NCBI GenBank assembly: GCA_025925185.1
Contig: JAICLV010000008.1
Span: 1-31,269 of the forward strand
DNA length: 31,269 nt
Direction: 5' to 3'
Source: Acidothermaceae bacterium
Lineage (GTDB): Bacteria > Actinomycetota > Actinomycetes > Acidothermales > Acidothermaceae
In this document: piece after piece, positions 8,530 to 16,783 of the stretch
How the letters are laid out: every line of letters begins with the position of its first letter
Position numbering within the stretch: position 1 is the first letter of the stretch
Translations under genes and position numbers: made by a program
The notes under the pieces: generated by a model
The model's input: the letters and a program-made list of their open reading frames with translations, nothing else
The model's database searches: none
Told to the model about the DNA's origin: nothing

Positions 8530-10033
8530 CTTCGTCGCCGCGATCGACCAAGGCACCACCAGCACCCGGTTCATGGTCTTCGACCACACGGGCCGCGAGG
8601 TCGCCCGGCACCAGTTGGAGCACAGCCAACTGCTGCCGCGAGCAGGCTGGGTCGAGCACGACCCGACCGAGATCTGGGAGCGCACCCGCGCGGTCATCGA
8701 GACCACCTTGCGCACGGCGAACCTGAAGGCGAGCGACATAGCGGCCGTCGGCGTCACCAATCAGCGCGAGACCACGGTGGTCTGGGACCGCACAACCGGA
8801 ACCCCGCTCACGAACGCGATCGTCTGGCAGGACACCCGCACGGATCGCGCGGTCGCCGCCCTCGAGGCGTCGGGCGCGGGCGACGTGATTCGCGCCAAAG
8901 CCGGCGTGCCGCCGGCGACCTACTTCTCGGCGGCGAAACTCCAATGGATATTGAGAAACGTCGAGGGCGCGCGGGCTGCCGCGGCAGCGGGCAACGCGGC
9001 ATTCGGCACCATCGACTCCTGGCTGTTGTGGAACCTCACCGGCGGTGCCGCGCACGCCACCGACGTCACGAACGCCAGCCGCACGATGCTCATGGACCTC
9101 GAGTCCTTGCAATGGGACGACGAGTTGACGGCACTCTTCGACATTCCAAGGGAACTGCTCCCGACTATCCATCCGTCGTCCGGGGTGTTCGGCGAGTCGC
9201 AGCGAACCGGGCCGTTCGCCGGCCAGGTCGCGATCGGCGGCGTGCTCGGAGACCAGCAGGCGGCGATGATGGGCCAGGCCTGCTTCGAGGTCGGCGAGGC
9301 GAAGAACACCTATGGCACAGGCAATTTCCTGCTGCTCAACACCGGCGAGCAGATCGTGCGCTCGAGGCACGGATTGCTCACCACCGTGTGCTGCCAGCTC
9401 GACGGCAAGCCGGCGCACTACGCCCTCGAAGGCTCGATCGCGGTCACCGGGTCGGCGGTGCAATGGCTGCGCGACCAGCTCGGGATCATCGCGGGCGCGG
9501 CGCACAGCGAGACGCTGGCACGCCAGGTCGATGACACCGCGGGCATGTACTTCGTGCCGGCCTTCTCCGGCCTCTTCGCGCCGTACTGGCGTTCCGACGC
9601 CCGCGGCGCCATCGTCGGGCTCTCGCGCTTTCACACCAACGCGCATGTCGCCCGTGCCACCTTGGAGGCGATCTGCTACCAGACCCGTGACGTCGTCGAG
9701 GCGATGCGCGACGACACGGGCTGCGAGCTACGCGAGCTCAAGGTCGACGGCGGGGTCACCGCGAACGAGTTGTGCATGCAGTTGCAGGCGGACATCCTCG
9801 ACGTCCCGGTATCGCGGCCCGTCGTCGCGGAGACGACGGCGCTGGGCGCCGCGTACGCCGCCGGCCTCGCCGTCGGTTTCTGGCGAACCACCGGCGAGCT
9901 CAAGGCGAACTGGCAAGAGGGACGACGGTGGGAGCCGTCGTGGCCGGCGCAGCGGCGAGAGCGCGGCTACGCGGGATGGAAGAAGGCGGTCGAGCGCACC
10001 CTCGACTGGGTCGACTCAGCCGACGATCACTAG
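8522..10033 (+). CDS. glpK: Glycerol kinase
   Basis: A 503-residue FGGY-family kinase that phosphorylates glycerol to sn-glycerol-3-phosphate with ATP. Key features: [12 protein letters not shown] at the N-terminus (phosphate-binding DQGTTS), [19 protein letters not shown], the glycerol-binding [24 protein letters not shown], and the C-terminal [19 protein letters not shown] and [15 protein letters not shown]. Length matches GlpK. The start is taken as the GTG at 8522, giving [11 protein letters not shown]; a longer frame from an upstream ATG would add 24 residues copied from the pncA overlap and not seen in the family. It overlaps pncA by 8 bases. A short GC hairpin (10053-10067) follows but has no T-run. 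No glycerol uptake facilitator or GlpD lies in the window. Confidence 0.96.
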   Translation: MADFVAAIDQGTTSTRFMVFDHTGREVARHQLEHSQLLPRAGWVEHDPTEIWERTRAVIETTLRTANLKASDIAAVGVTNQRETTVVWDRTTGTPLTNAIVWQDTRTDRAVAALEASGAGDVIRAKAGVPPATYFSAAKLQWILRNVEGARAAAAAGNAAFGTIDSWLLWNLTGGAAHATDVTNASRTMLMDLESLQWDDELTALFDIPRELLPTIHPSSGVFGESQRTGPFAGQVAIGGVLGDQQAAMMGQACFEVGEAKNTYGTGNFLLLNTGEQIVRSRHGLLTTVCCQLDGKPAHYALEGSIAVTGSAVQWLRDQLGIIAGAAHSETLARQVDDTAGMYFVPAFSGLFAPYWRSDARGAIVGLSRFHTNAHVARATLEAICYQTRDVVEAMRDDTGCELRELKVDGGVTANELCMQLQADILDVPVSRPVVAETTALGAAYAAGLAVGFWRTTGELKANWQEGRRWEPSWPAQRRERGYAGWKKAVERTLDWVDSADDH

Positions 10034-10105
10034 CGCGAGGTTGATCGCGGCGCGGCGGCGACCGCCGAGGCCTCAGTTCCGGCCCGCGGCTGTCGATGGG
10101 CAGGC

Positions 10106-13100
10106 GTGCCCACTGTCGCCGCGCCGCTGAACATCGGGGTGCTTTCGCCGTTGGCGGGCGGCTTCTACTTCGGCGGAATCCTGGCCGGGATCACCGCGAC
10201 GGTAACCTCCGCCGGCGGTCGGGTGATCGCGATCCAAACGCTTGACGCCGGTCGCGAGCACGCCGACGACGTCGGCGCTCGACCGTTCGACAGCTTGGTC
10301 GCCGCTTCCCACATCGATGGCTACATCAGCGTGTTGAACGCCGTTGACCCGGCGCGACTCGAGGCGATTCAGGACGCTGGCAAGCCCGTCGTGATGGTCA
10401 GCAACGAGATTCCGGGCCTGCGCTGTCCGATCGTCTCCCCTGACAACCGCGCCGGCATCTTCCAGGCCGTGCGGCACTTGGTCGAACACGGCCACACCCG
10501 CATCGCGTTCGCCGGCTTCCTCGACCAGTTGGACATGCGAGAGCGATGCGCCGCCTATGAGGCCGCGTTGCGCGAGTGCGGGCTCCAACCCGACCCCGAG
10601 CTGATTCTCGAGACCGGAGACACCCTGCGTTCAGGCGGCGAACGCGCGGCGGCGCGAATGCTACGACTGCCCGACTTCCCGACCGCCACGATCGCGGCCA
10701 CCGACTTCAACGCGATCGGCATGATGTCGGCGTTCACCGCCGCGGGTTTTGTCCTTCCGCGCGACCACGCGATCATCGGCTTCGACGACACGGAAGCGGC
10801 CGACTACGTCACGCCCGCGCTTTCGAGCGTGCGGCAAGACTTCGGGCGCGTCGGTAACCGCGCCGCGCAACTGCTGCTCCAGCTGCTGGCCGGCGAGCCG
10901 GTCGAGGAGGGACACCACCTCGTCCTAACGTCGCTCAGCGTCCGGCAGTCGTGCGGCTGCCAGCCCTGGACCCCGACGAACATCGGCGCGGAAGAGTCGT
11001 CGACGCAAGCCCCTGCCGAGGTGCTCGCCCACGATCTGGCAGAAGCTGTGGCGCCGTCGGCCGACCCGTTCGGCGACCATGACAAAGTCGCGCGGTTCGC
11101 CCAGCGCGTCGCCGTCCTCATCGAGGACACCGCGATGAACGGCGGCGGACGCCAACTGCGCAACGGCGAGTTGCGCGCCGCGATGAGCGAGCTGTACGCG
11201 TTGTCACCGACCCGCGCCTGCGTGAGCGCCGTCATCGAGGCGTTACGGCGGTACGGCGCGACACGCGCGCGTGACCGGGCAACCGGCCAGGGCAGCCGCG
11301 CGACGGATGACGCCGTGCTCGCTGGCGTCCTCGCGGTCGGCGCCGCCAACCTGAGTCGCTCGTACGACGAGAACATGTACTTCCGCACCGCGCTCGCGGC
11401 ACAATACGACGTCACGATGGCACTGCTGCGCGGCCACGACTCCGACCCGCGCACCCTGCATTGGCTCGAGCGAACGCGCGCGAACCACGGCGTGCTGGCC
11501 CTCTGGGACGACGCGGACAAATCCACGCTGACGATTGCGGGTTCCTTCAGCCGATCCAGCGACACGGACGTCGCCCAACGCGGCGGCGAGTTGGCGCTTG
11601 AGGCGTTCCCGCCGAGTGCGCTGTTCGACGTGCCGACGCCCGGCGAAGTCATCTACGCGGTGCCGGTCAAGAGCGGAAACAGCGACTGGGGCTGGCTCGC
11701 GACGGTCGGCCCCATCGAGAGCCGCGTGTTCACGGGTCGGGAGACGTTGAACCAGTGGGCCGCGTTGCTGACCGTCGCCCTCGACGAATCCGCGGCCGCC
11801 GAGGGCGTTAGAAGCCTGGAACGCGAGATGCGCGCGATTCTCGAGACGTCACCCGATGCGATCGCGCGCTACGACGCGCAACTTCGCTACGCCTACCTCA
11901 ACGCGAGCGCCGCCCGCTCGATCGGCCTGCCGCCAGAGCGCATCGTCGGGCGCACCGACCACGAGCTCGGTCGCGACGCGAGCGTGACCGCGGTGTGGGA
12001 GGCGGGCCTGCGAGAAGTCCTGGTGACCGCCGCCGCCACCGAGATCGAGTTCAGCGAGGGCGCGTCGAGCGACGCCCACTGGTATCAAACGAAGATGGTG
12101 CCGCAGTTCGACAACGCGGGCTCGATCAGCGGGGTGCTGACGTCAACGCGTGACATCACCGCGACCAAGCGTGCCGAACTCGCGCTGGCGCATCAAGCGG
12201 TGCACGACTCGCTCACCGGCCTGGCGAACCGCGTGCTCCTCATGGACCGCCTCGCACAGACCCTCACGCGCATGGAGCGCGAGCCCGGACGACTTGCCGT
12301 GTTGTTCGTCGACCTCGACCACTTCAAGGAGATCAACGACTCGCTTGGCCACGAGGTCGGCGACACGTTGCTGTGCGACGTCGCTCGTCGGCTGGAAGGC
12401 GTGTCGCGCCGCGTCGACACAGTCGCACGCTTCGGCGGCGACGAGTTCGTGATGCTGTGCGACAAGCTGTCGGCCGAGGAAGACGTGCGCATCATCGCCG
12501 AGCGCGTCGTCCGAGCTCTCGCGCAACCGTACGTTCACGAAGGCGAGGAGTTGCCGGTCAGCGGCAGCATCGGCGTCGTCGTCACCTCAGACCCCTACGT
12601 CGACGTCGATTCGCTGATCCGCGACGCCGACTCGGCGATGTACCAAGCGAAGGCGCGCAGCGGCAATCGATTCTTCTTGTTCGACCCCGAGCTGCGCGAT
12701 CGCGCCACCGCGCGGTGCGAGCTCGAGTCTGACCTTCGCCACGCTGTCGAACGCGGCGAGCTCTGCGTCGCGTACCAGCCGTTGTTCTCACTGGGCGACG
12801 GCGCCATCACCGGGGTGGAGGCGTTGTTACGTTGGAACCACCCGACCCGCGGGCTGCTCAGTCCGGCCGACTTCATGGCGTTGGCCGAGCAGCGCGGGTT
12901 CATCGTCGACATCGGTGCGTGGGTGATCGACGAGGCGTGCCGGCAGCTCGCCGAGTGGAGCGCCGACGCCGAGCTCGCGAATCTCACTATGGCGGTGAAC
13001 ATCTCCAGCCGCCAACTCGCCGACCCTTCGATCGTCGCGGTGGTGCGGGACGCGCTGACCCGACACGGGATCGGGCCGGCGCGGCTTAGCCTCGAGATGA

Positions 13101-13489
13101 CCGAGACGACCCTGATCGAAGACGCCGCGAGTGTGCGCGACACGCTGACCGAGCTTGCGGCCCTCGGCGTCCACCTCGCGTTGGACGACTTCGGCACCGG
13201 CTATTCGGCGCTCGCGCATTTGCGCGACTTCAGCGTCGACATCTTGAAGATCGACCGCTCGTTCGTCGAGCAACTCGGCGACGGCGGACGCGCGCGGGAG
13301 ATGGTAGGCGCGCTGACCGCGATGGCGCACTTCCTCGACATGTCGGTCGTGGGCGAGGGCATCGAGACCTCCAAACAGTGGGAGGAGTTGAAGAACGTCG
13401 CCTGCGACGACGGGCAAGGCTTCTTGATGGCGAAGCCGATGGCGCCGGGCGACCTGGTGGCGTTGGTCAAGCGAGCGCGATCCTCCTAG
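10106..13489 (+). CDS. LacI-type ligand-binding / PAS / GGDEF / EAL c-di-GMP enzyme
   Basis: An 1127-residue soluble protein with no signal peptide or membrane helix. Residues 8-285 form a LacI/GalR-type periplasmic-binding-protein fold (NIGVLSPLAGGFYFGG, HTRIAFAGF, IIGFDDTEAADYVTPALSSVRQD) ending in RQSCGC; the usual N-terminal DNA-binding helices are absent. Residues 290-565 are an unassigned region, perhaps GAF-like. A PAS domain covers about 572-690, GGDEF about 695-860 and EAL about 870-1120. The diguanylate cyclase motif GGDEF (777-781) and the inhibitory RxxD (768-771, five residues before it) are intact. So are EAL (905-907), Asn965, Glu997, DDFGTG (1027-1032), Lys1048 and GEGIE. Both making and breaking of c-di-GMP are therefore possible. 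The GTG at 10106 starts 72 bases after glpK, so the ligand might be a sugar or polyol; that is inference. Confidence 0.93.
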   Translation: MPTVAAPLNIGVLSPLAGGFYFGGILAGITATVTSAGGRVIAIQTLDAGREHADDVGARPFDSLVAASHIDGYISVLNAVDPARLEAIQDAGKPVVMVSNEIPGLRCPIVSPDNRAGIFQAVRHLVEHGHTRIAFAGFLDQLDMRERCAAYEAALRECGLQPDPELILETGDTLRSGGERAAARMLRLPDFPTATIAATDFNAIGMMSAFTAAGFVLPRDHAIIGFDDTEAADYVTPALSSVRQDFGRVGNRAAQLLLQLLAGEPVEEGHHLVLTSLSVRQSCGCQPWTPTNIGAEESSTQAPAEVLAHDLAEAVAPSADPFGDHDKVARFAQRVAVLIEDTAMNGGGRQLRNGELRAAMSELYALSPTRACVSAVIEALRRYGATRARDRATGQGSRATDDAVLAGVLAVGAANLSRSYDENMYFRTALAAQYDVTMALLRGHDSDPRTLHWLERTRANHGVLALWDDADKSTLTIAGSFSRSSDTDVAQRGGELALEAFPPSALFDVPTPGEVIYAVPVKSGNSDWGWLATVGPIESRVFTGRETLNQWAALLTVALDESAAAEGVRSLEREMRAILETSPDAIARYDAQLRYAYLNASAARSIGLPPERIVGRTDHELGRDASVTAVWEAGLREVLVTAAATEIEFSEGASSDAHWYQTKMVPQFDNAGSISGVLTSTRDITATKRAELALAHQAVHDSLTGLANRVLLMDRLAQTLTRMEREPGRLAVLFVDLDHFKEINDSLGHEVGDTLLCDVARRLEGVSRRVDTVARFGGDEFVMLCDKLSAEEDVRIIAERVVRALAQPYVHEGEELPVSGSIGVVVTSDPYVDVDSLIRDADSAMYQAKARSGNRFFLFDPELRDRATARCELESDLRHAVERGELCVAYQPLFSLGDGAITGVEALLRWNHPTRGLLSPADFMALAEQRGFIVDIGAWVIDEACRQLAEWSADAELANLTMAVNISSRQLADPSIVAVVRDALTRHGIGPARLSLEMTETTLIEDAASVRDTLTELAALGVHLALDDFGTGYSALAHLRDFSVDILKIDRSFVEQLGDGGRAREMVGALTAMAHFLDMSVVGEGIETSKQWEELKNVACDDGQGFLMAKPMAPGDLVALVKRARSS

Positions 13490-13525
13490 CGCCCTCCCGC
13501 GCGCCCCGACCGAGATACTGTCCGC

Positions 13526-14683
13526 GTGCTGCCGTTGACCGTCGCCGGTGTCGCGCTCGCCGTGTGGGTCTATCTCGCGTTCGCGCACGCCGGGTTTTGG
13601 CGGACGTCGATCCGGCTGCCGTCGCGTCACGAGCCACGGAGCTGGCCGAGCGTGGTCGCGATTGTGCCGGCGCGCGACGAGGCCGCCGTGCTCCCGACGA
13701 CGCTGCCGTCGTTGCTGGCGTCGCGCTATCCCGGAAAGTTCGCCGTCGTCGTCGTCGATGACGCGAGCGCCGACGCGACGGCGAGCGTGGCCGCGAGTCT
13801 CGGCGCCCGCGTCGTCACCGCTGGGCCGCTCGACCCGGGTTTGGCCGGCAAGGTGCACGCGATGGCCTGCGGCGTCGCTGCGGCGGGCGACTGCGACTTC
13901 CTGCTCTTCACGGACGCCGACATCACCTACTCCCCTGACGCGCTCGCGGATCTTGTGCGCGCCGCGACGACGTGGCGACTCGACCTCGTCTCGCAGATGG
14001 CGAAGCTGCGCGCGGCGCAGCGTTGGGAACGGGTCATCGTGCCGGCGTTCGTCTACTTCTTCGCGCAGCTGTATCCCTTCGCGCGGGTGAACTCTCCGCG
14101 CTCGCGCGTCGCGGCCGCCGCCGGTGGTTGCATGCTCGTGCGTCGCACCGCGCTTGCGGACGCCGGTGGGCTCGCCGAGATCGCCGACGCGCATATCGAC
14201 GACGTGGCGCTGGGCACGTTGCTCAAGCGCCGCGGCGGCCGAATCTGGCTCGGTTTGTCGGACGACGTTCGCAGCGTGCGGCCCTATCCGTCGCTGCGCG
14301 AGCTATGGCGGATGGTCTCCCGCAGCGCGTACACGCAACTGCGCCACTCGCCGTTCTTGCTGATCGCGACGGTCATCGGGCTGTTGCTGGCGTACGCCGT
14401 CCCCGTCGCGGCGGTTGTCGGCGGCCTGGTCGCCAAGAGGCCGTGGCTGATCGGGGTGGGTGGCGCCGCGTGGTTGCTGATGGCGCTGACCTACCTGCCA
14501 ATGCTGAGGTTCTACCGACTCTCGGTGCTGCGTTCACTGACCTTGCCGTTCATCGCACTGCTGTACGCGGCCATGACAATCGACTCGGCGTGGCAGCACG
14601 CGCGCGGTCGCGGCGGATCGTGGAAGGGTCGCACCGCGGTGCGGCCAGCTAGTCGGAGAGAAGCTCCCATTCGACGCCCGTAG
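13526..14683 (+). CDS. Membrane glycosyltransferase family 2, HpnB-like
   Basis: A 385-residue GT-A glycosyltransferase. A short hydrophobic N-terminus (1-22) is followed by the catalytic domain: VVAIVPARDEAAVLP, VVVVDDASAD, FLLFTDADITY (DxD at 130-132), AAAGGCMLVRR and IDDVALGTLLKRRG, with a C-terminal cluster of about three membrane helices (277-300, 302-325, 330-358). The order and the RSAYTQL stretch resemble the hopanoid-associated HpnB family from memory. No squalene-hopene cyclase or other hpn gene is in the window, so a hopanoid role is unproven; another lipid-linked glycosyl transfer is possible. The GTG start at 13526 lies 36 bases after the c-di-GMP gene. The 3' end overlaps the convergent S51-like gene by 35 bases. 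Confidence 0.85.
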   Translation: MLPLTVAGVALAVWVYLAFAHAGFWRTSIRLPSRHEPRSWPSVVAIVPARDEAAVLPTTLPSLLASRYPGKFAVVVVDDASADATASVAASLGARVVTAGPLDPGLAGKVHAMACGVAAAGDCDFLLFTDADITYSPDALADLVRAATTWRLDLVSQMAKLRAAQRWERVIVPAFVYFFAQLYPFARVNSPRSRVAAAAGGCMLVRRTALADAGGLAEIADAHIDDVALGTLLKRRGGRIWLGLSDDVRSVRPYPSLRELWRMVSRSAYTQLRHSPFLLIATVIGLLLAYAVPVAAVVGGLVAKRPWLIGVGGAAWLLMALTYLPMLRFYRLSVLRSLTLPFIALLYAAMTIDSAWQHARGRGGSWKGRTAVRPASRREAPIRRP

Positions 14684-15917
14684 GCGTGTCGCGCACCTCG
14701 ACGCGAGCGTCGGCGAGCCGGTCGCGGATCTGGTCGGATGTCGCGAAGTCGCCACCTTCTCGCGCCAACGCCCGCAAAGACAACAGTTCCTCGACGAACG
14801 GCGCCAGCGCCGCGCGCGGGTCCTTCACACCGGCGCGTGCCAACTCACCGAGCCGTACGACGAGCGCCCGCAGCGCGCGTCGCGCGTCGTCGACGTCGCT
14901 GCTTTGCAACGTGTCAGTGCTCCAGTCGTGAATGGCCGATTCCAACGAGAGGATCGCCGCCACGCAACCGTCGACGTCGCGCGCGGCATGCGCGGCGTCG
15001 AAAGCCTCGCGTGCGCTCACGGTGGCGTCGTGCAGCGACGTGGTCAAGGCCAACTCGGCCGACTCGGCCGGTTCACTGGCCTGCGGTGTGGCGGCGGTGG
15101 GGTGGATGGCGTGACCAGACAATTTCTCGGCGCCTTGCAGCAGCGCGGCGAGTTCGGCGAGCGGCAACACATCGCCTGTGGCGAACTCCCGCGACTCACC
15201 GCGCCTGCGCACGGTGACGACATGATTTCCCTTGACTGCGGCGGTTTTCGTGTCTAGGTCGATGAGCAGCGCCGTGTGCTCGTCGACCCCGAGCACGCCG
15301 ACGTCGGCCGGCAGCCGGCGCTCGAGCAACTCGAGCCGTTGCTCGCCCAGGTAGCAAAACCGAGTGTCGTGGCTGCCGCCCTCGGCGTTGTCGTAGTGCG
15401 GAATCACCATCGCCTTGACGCCGGTGAGCGCGCCCAGCAGGTCAAGGCCGTCGGCGAGATAGGGGTCGATGCCCGCCTTGTAGATCTCGTACACCGGGAT
15501 CGCGCACACGCCGAGGGTGACGACCGCGGCGCTGCCCATCACCAACGTCCCACCCCGACGCACAACGTCGGCAAGCGCGGCGGGCACCGGCGTGTCGACC
15601 CACTGCCGCAACGCGAATGTCGGGCTGCCCGGCCCGGCGAACGCCCACGTCGCCTGCGCCAACGCAGCGAGGCTCTTCTCACGTTGCAGCGCGTCGTCGT
15701 CGCGATACCGCCAGGTGGCGACGTCTATCCGCTTACCAATGCTCTCGGCGAAATAACGACCGGTCCGAGACACCAACTCGTCGGCGTTGAGTTGAAAACC
15801 GAACGTCGTGTCGAGCATCACCGCCGGACCCGGCGGCGTGGCGGCGAAAACCTCGCGGTGAACCGGCACCATCGTCGGCGCCGTCTCGCCGGACCCCATG
15901 ATGACGAGTTGGCTCAT
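14649..15917 (-). CDS. Peptidase S51-like (class I GATase fold) protein fused to a CysRS-type C-terminal domain
   Basis: A 422-residue protein of two parts. Residues 1-262 have a peptidase S51/cyanophycinase-like fold: VIMGSGETAP at the N-terminus, AFAGPGSPTFALRQW, the nucleophile elbow VMGSAAVVTLG (Ser129) and IPHYDNAEGG (His174 as candidate catalytic His). After a variable Ala/Glu-rich linker (265-295), residues 295-422 are helical. They end FVEELLSLRALAREGGDF, then DQIRDRLADARVEVRDTPTGVEWEL, which closely resembles the C-terminal tail of bacterial cysteinyl-tRNA synthetases. The synthetase catalytic domain (HIGH, KMSKS) is absent. The ATG at 15917 overlaps the stop of the alpha/beta hydrolase in an ATGA junction. 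The reaction is unknown; a small-peptide or acyl hydrolase acting on an RNA- or tRNA-related target is speculation. Confidence 0.85.
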   Translation of the reverse strand: MSQLVIMGSGETAPTMVPVHREVFAATPPGPAVMLDTTFGFQLNADELVSRTGRYFAESIGKRIDVATWRYRDDDALQREKSLAALAQATWAFAGPGSPTFALRQWVDTPVPAALADVVRRGGTLVMGSAAVVTLGVCAIPVYEIYKAGIDPYLADGLDLLGALTGVKAMVIPHYDNAEGGSHDTRFCYLGEQRLELLERRLPADVGVLGVDEHTALLIDLDTKTAAVKGNHVVTVRRRGESREFATGDVLPLAELAALLQGAEKLSGHAIHPTAATPQASEPAESAELALTTSLHDATVSAREAFDAAHAARDVDGCVAAILSLESAIHDWSTDTLQSSDVDDARRALRALVVRLGELARAGVKDPRAALAPFVEELLSLRALAREGGDFATSDQIRDRLADARVEVRDTPTGVEWELLSD

Positions 15918-16762
15918 GAAAGCCCTGCCGCTGCCGCGAATTCCAGCAGGTCGGCGGCGACCCGCGACGGTTGTTGCGCGTGTAGGTCGTGGTCGGCGCC
16001 CGCGTACCACCGGACGTCCGCGCGGGGTATGGACTGCAAGGCGGTCACGACCTCCGGGTCGGCGTCGTCGGGGCCGGCGGCGGGCATCAGCAGCGCCGGC
16101 ACGTCGACCAACGGGTACAGCTCGCGGGGGTCGCCCTCCCACATCGACCGCAGAATGCTTTCGTGGTGCTCCCTGGTGAGTCGCGAACGCGCCCCGCCGT
16201 CCGAGGTCTCGACGAAGTTGCCGAGCGCGCTGGTGCGCGACGCCGGTGGCCAGTCCAGGTGATGGCGCAAGACGCGCGCGCTGATGTCGGCCATGCTCAT
16301 GCCGGTGAAGTCGGGCGGCGCAAGTCGCTGCCAGCACTCGTCGAACGTCGCGAACTTGCCGCGCAAACGAAGCCAGCCGCCGTCGACGAGCGCGATCGCG
16401 GCCGCGGCACGGTGCTTGGCGGCGAGCACGAGGACGACGTTGCCGCCCCACGACTGGCCGGCCACAATCGGCGCGCGTTCGCCGGTGAGGCCGAGGGTCT
16501 CGCACAGCGTGGCGAGATCGGCGGCGCAGGTGTCGGTGTCGTAGCCGTCCGGTGGCTCCGCGGAGCGGCCGTGCCCGCGCTGGTCAACGGCGATCACCTG
16601 GTGACCGGCGTCGGCGAGGTGCGTGGCCGCGGCGTCCCACAGCCGGGCGTTCGACGCCAAGCCGTGCACAAGCAAAAAGGGTCGACGCGCGCCTTCGGCG
16701 ACGCGCACGGCGAGCCGGACGCCGCTGGGCAACGTCACGTCGTCCTCGATCAACTGCGACAT
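15914..16762 (-). CDS. Alpha/beta-fold hydrolase
   Basis: A 282-residue cytoplasmic hydrolase of the classic alpha/beta fold. The oxyanion segment is LLVHGLASNARLWD (31-44), then VIAVDQRGHGRSAEP (57-70), the nucleophile elbow GQSWGGN with Ser104, a cap region (about 130-205), a probable acid around Asp229 and His258 (ADHDLH). No membrane segment or signal peptide is present. Substrate cannot be inferred; esterase, lactonase and C-C hydrolase activities share this pattern. The ATG at 16762 follows a TAGAGT hexamer by exactly six bases, fitting a leaderless mRNA. Its stop overlaps the start of the S51-like gene by four bases, so the two are very probably translated together and may act in one pathway. 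Confidence 0.92.
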   Translation of the reverse strand: MSQLIEDDVTLPSGVRLAVRVAEGARRPFLLVHGLASNARLWDAAATHLADAGHQVIAVDQRGHGRSAEPPDGYDTDTCAADLATLCETLGLTGERAPIVAGQSWGGNVVLVLAAKHRAAAAIALVDGGWLRLRGKFATFDECWQRLAPPDFTGMSMADISARVLRHHLDWPPASRTSALGNFVETSDGGARSRLTREHHESILRSMWEGDPRELYPLVDVPALLMPAAGPDDADPEVVTALQSIPRADVRWYAGADHDLHAQQPSRVAADLLEFAAAAGLS

Positions 16763-16768
16763 GCGCCC

Positions 16769-16774
16769 ACTCTA
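16769..16774 (-). promoter_or_regulatory. Candidate -10 element for a leaderless alpha/beta hydrolase mRNA
   Basis: On the minus strand TAGAGT is followed by GGGCGC and then the ATG, i.e. TANNNT plus six bases. The site lies in the 21-base gap after the MFS transporter gene and would let the hydrolase/S51-like pair be transcribed on its own. No clear -35 box is seen. Confidence 0.45.
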
Positions 16775-16783
16775 AGGCGGCGG

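Noticed and set aside
10053..10067. Terminator after glpK (CGGCGG-CGA-CCGCCG)
   Set aside because: The stem is only six pairs and no T-run follows; short GC palindromes are expected by chance here.
12827..14194. 455-codon minus-strand frame opposite the EAL domain and glycosyltransferase
   Set aside because: Low-complexity Arg/His/Val-rich shadow of two well-supported genes.
15918..16505. 196-codon N-terminal extension of the S51-like protein
   Set aside because: The extension is the out-of-frame reading of the alpha/beta hydrolase; the ATGA junction at 15914-15917 gives a clean start.
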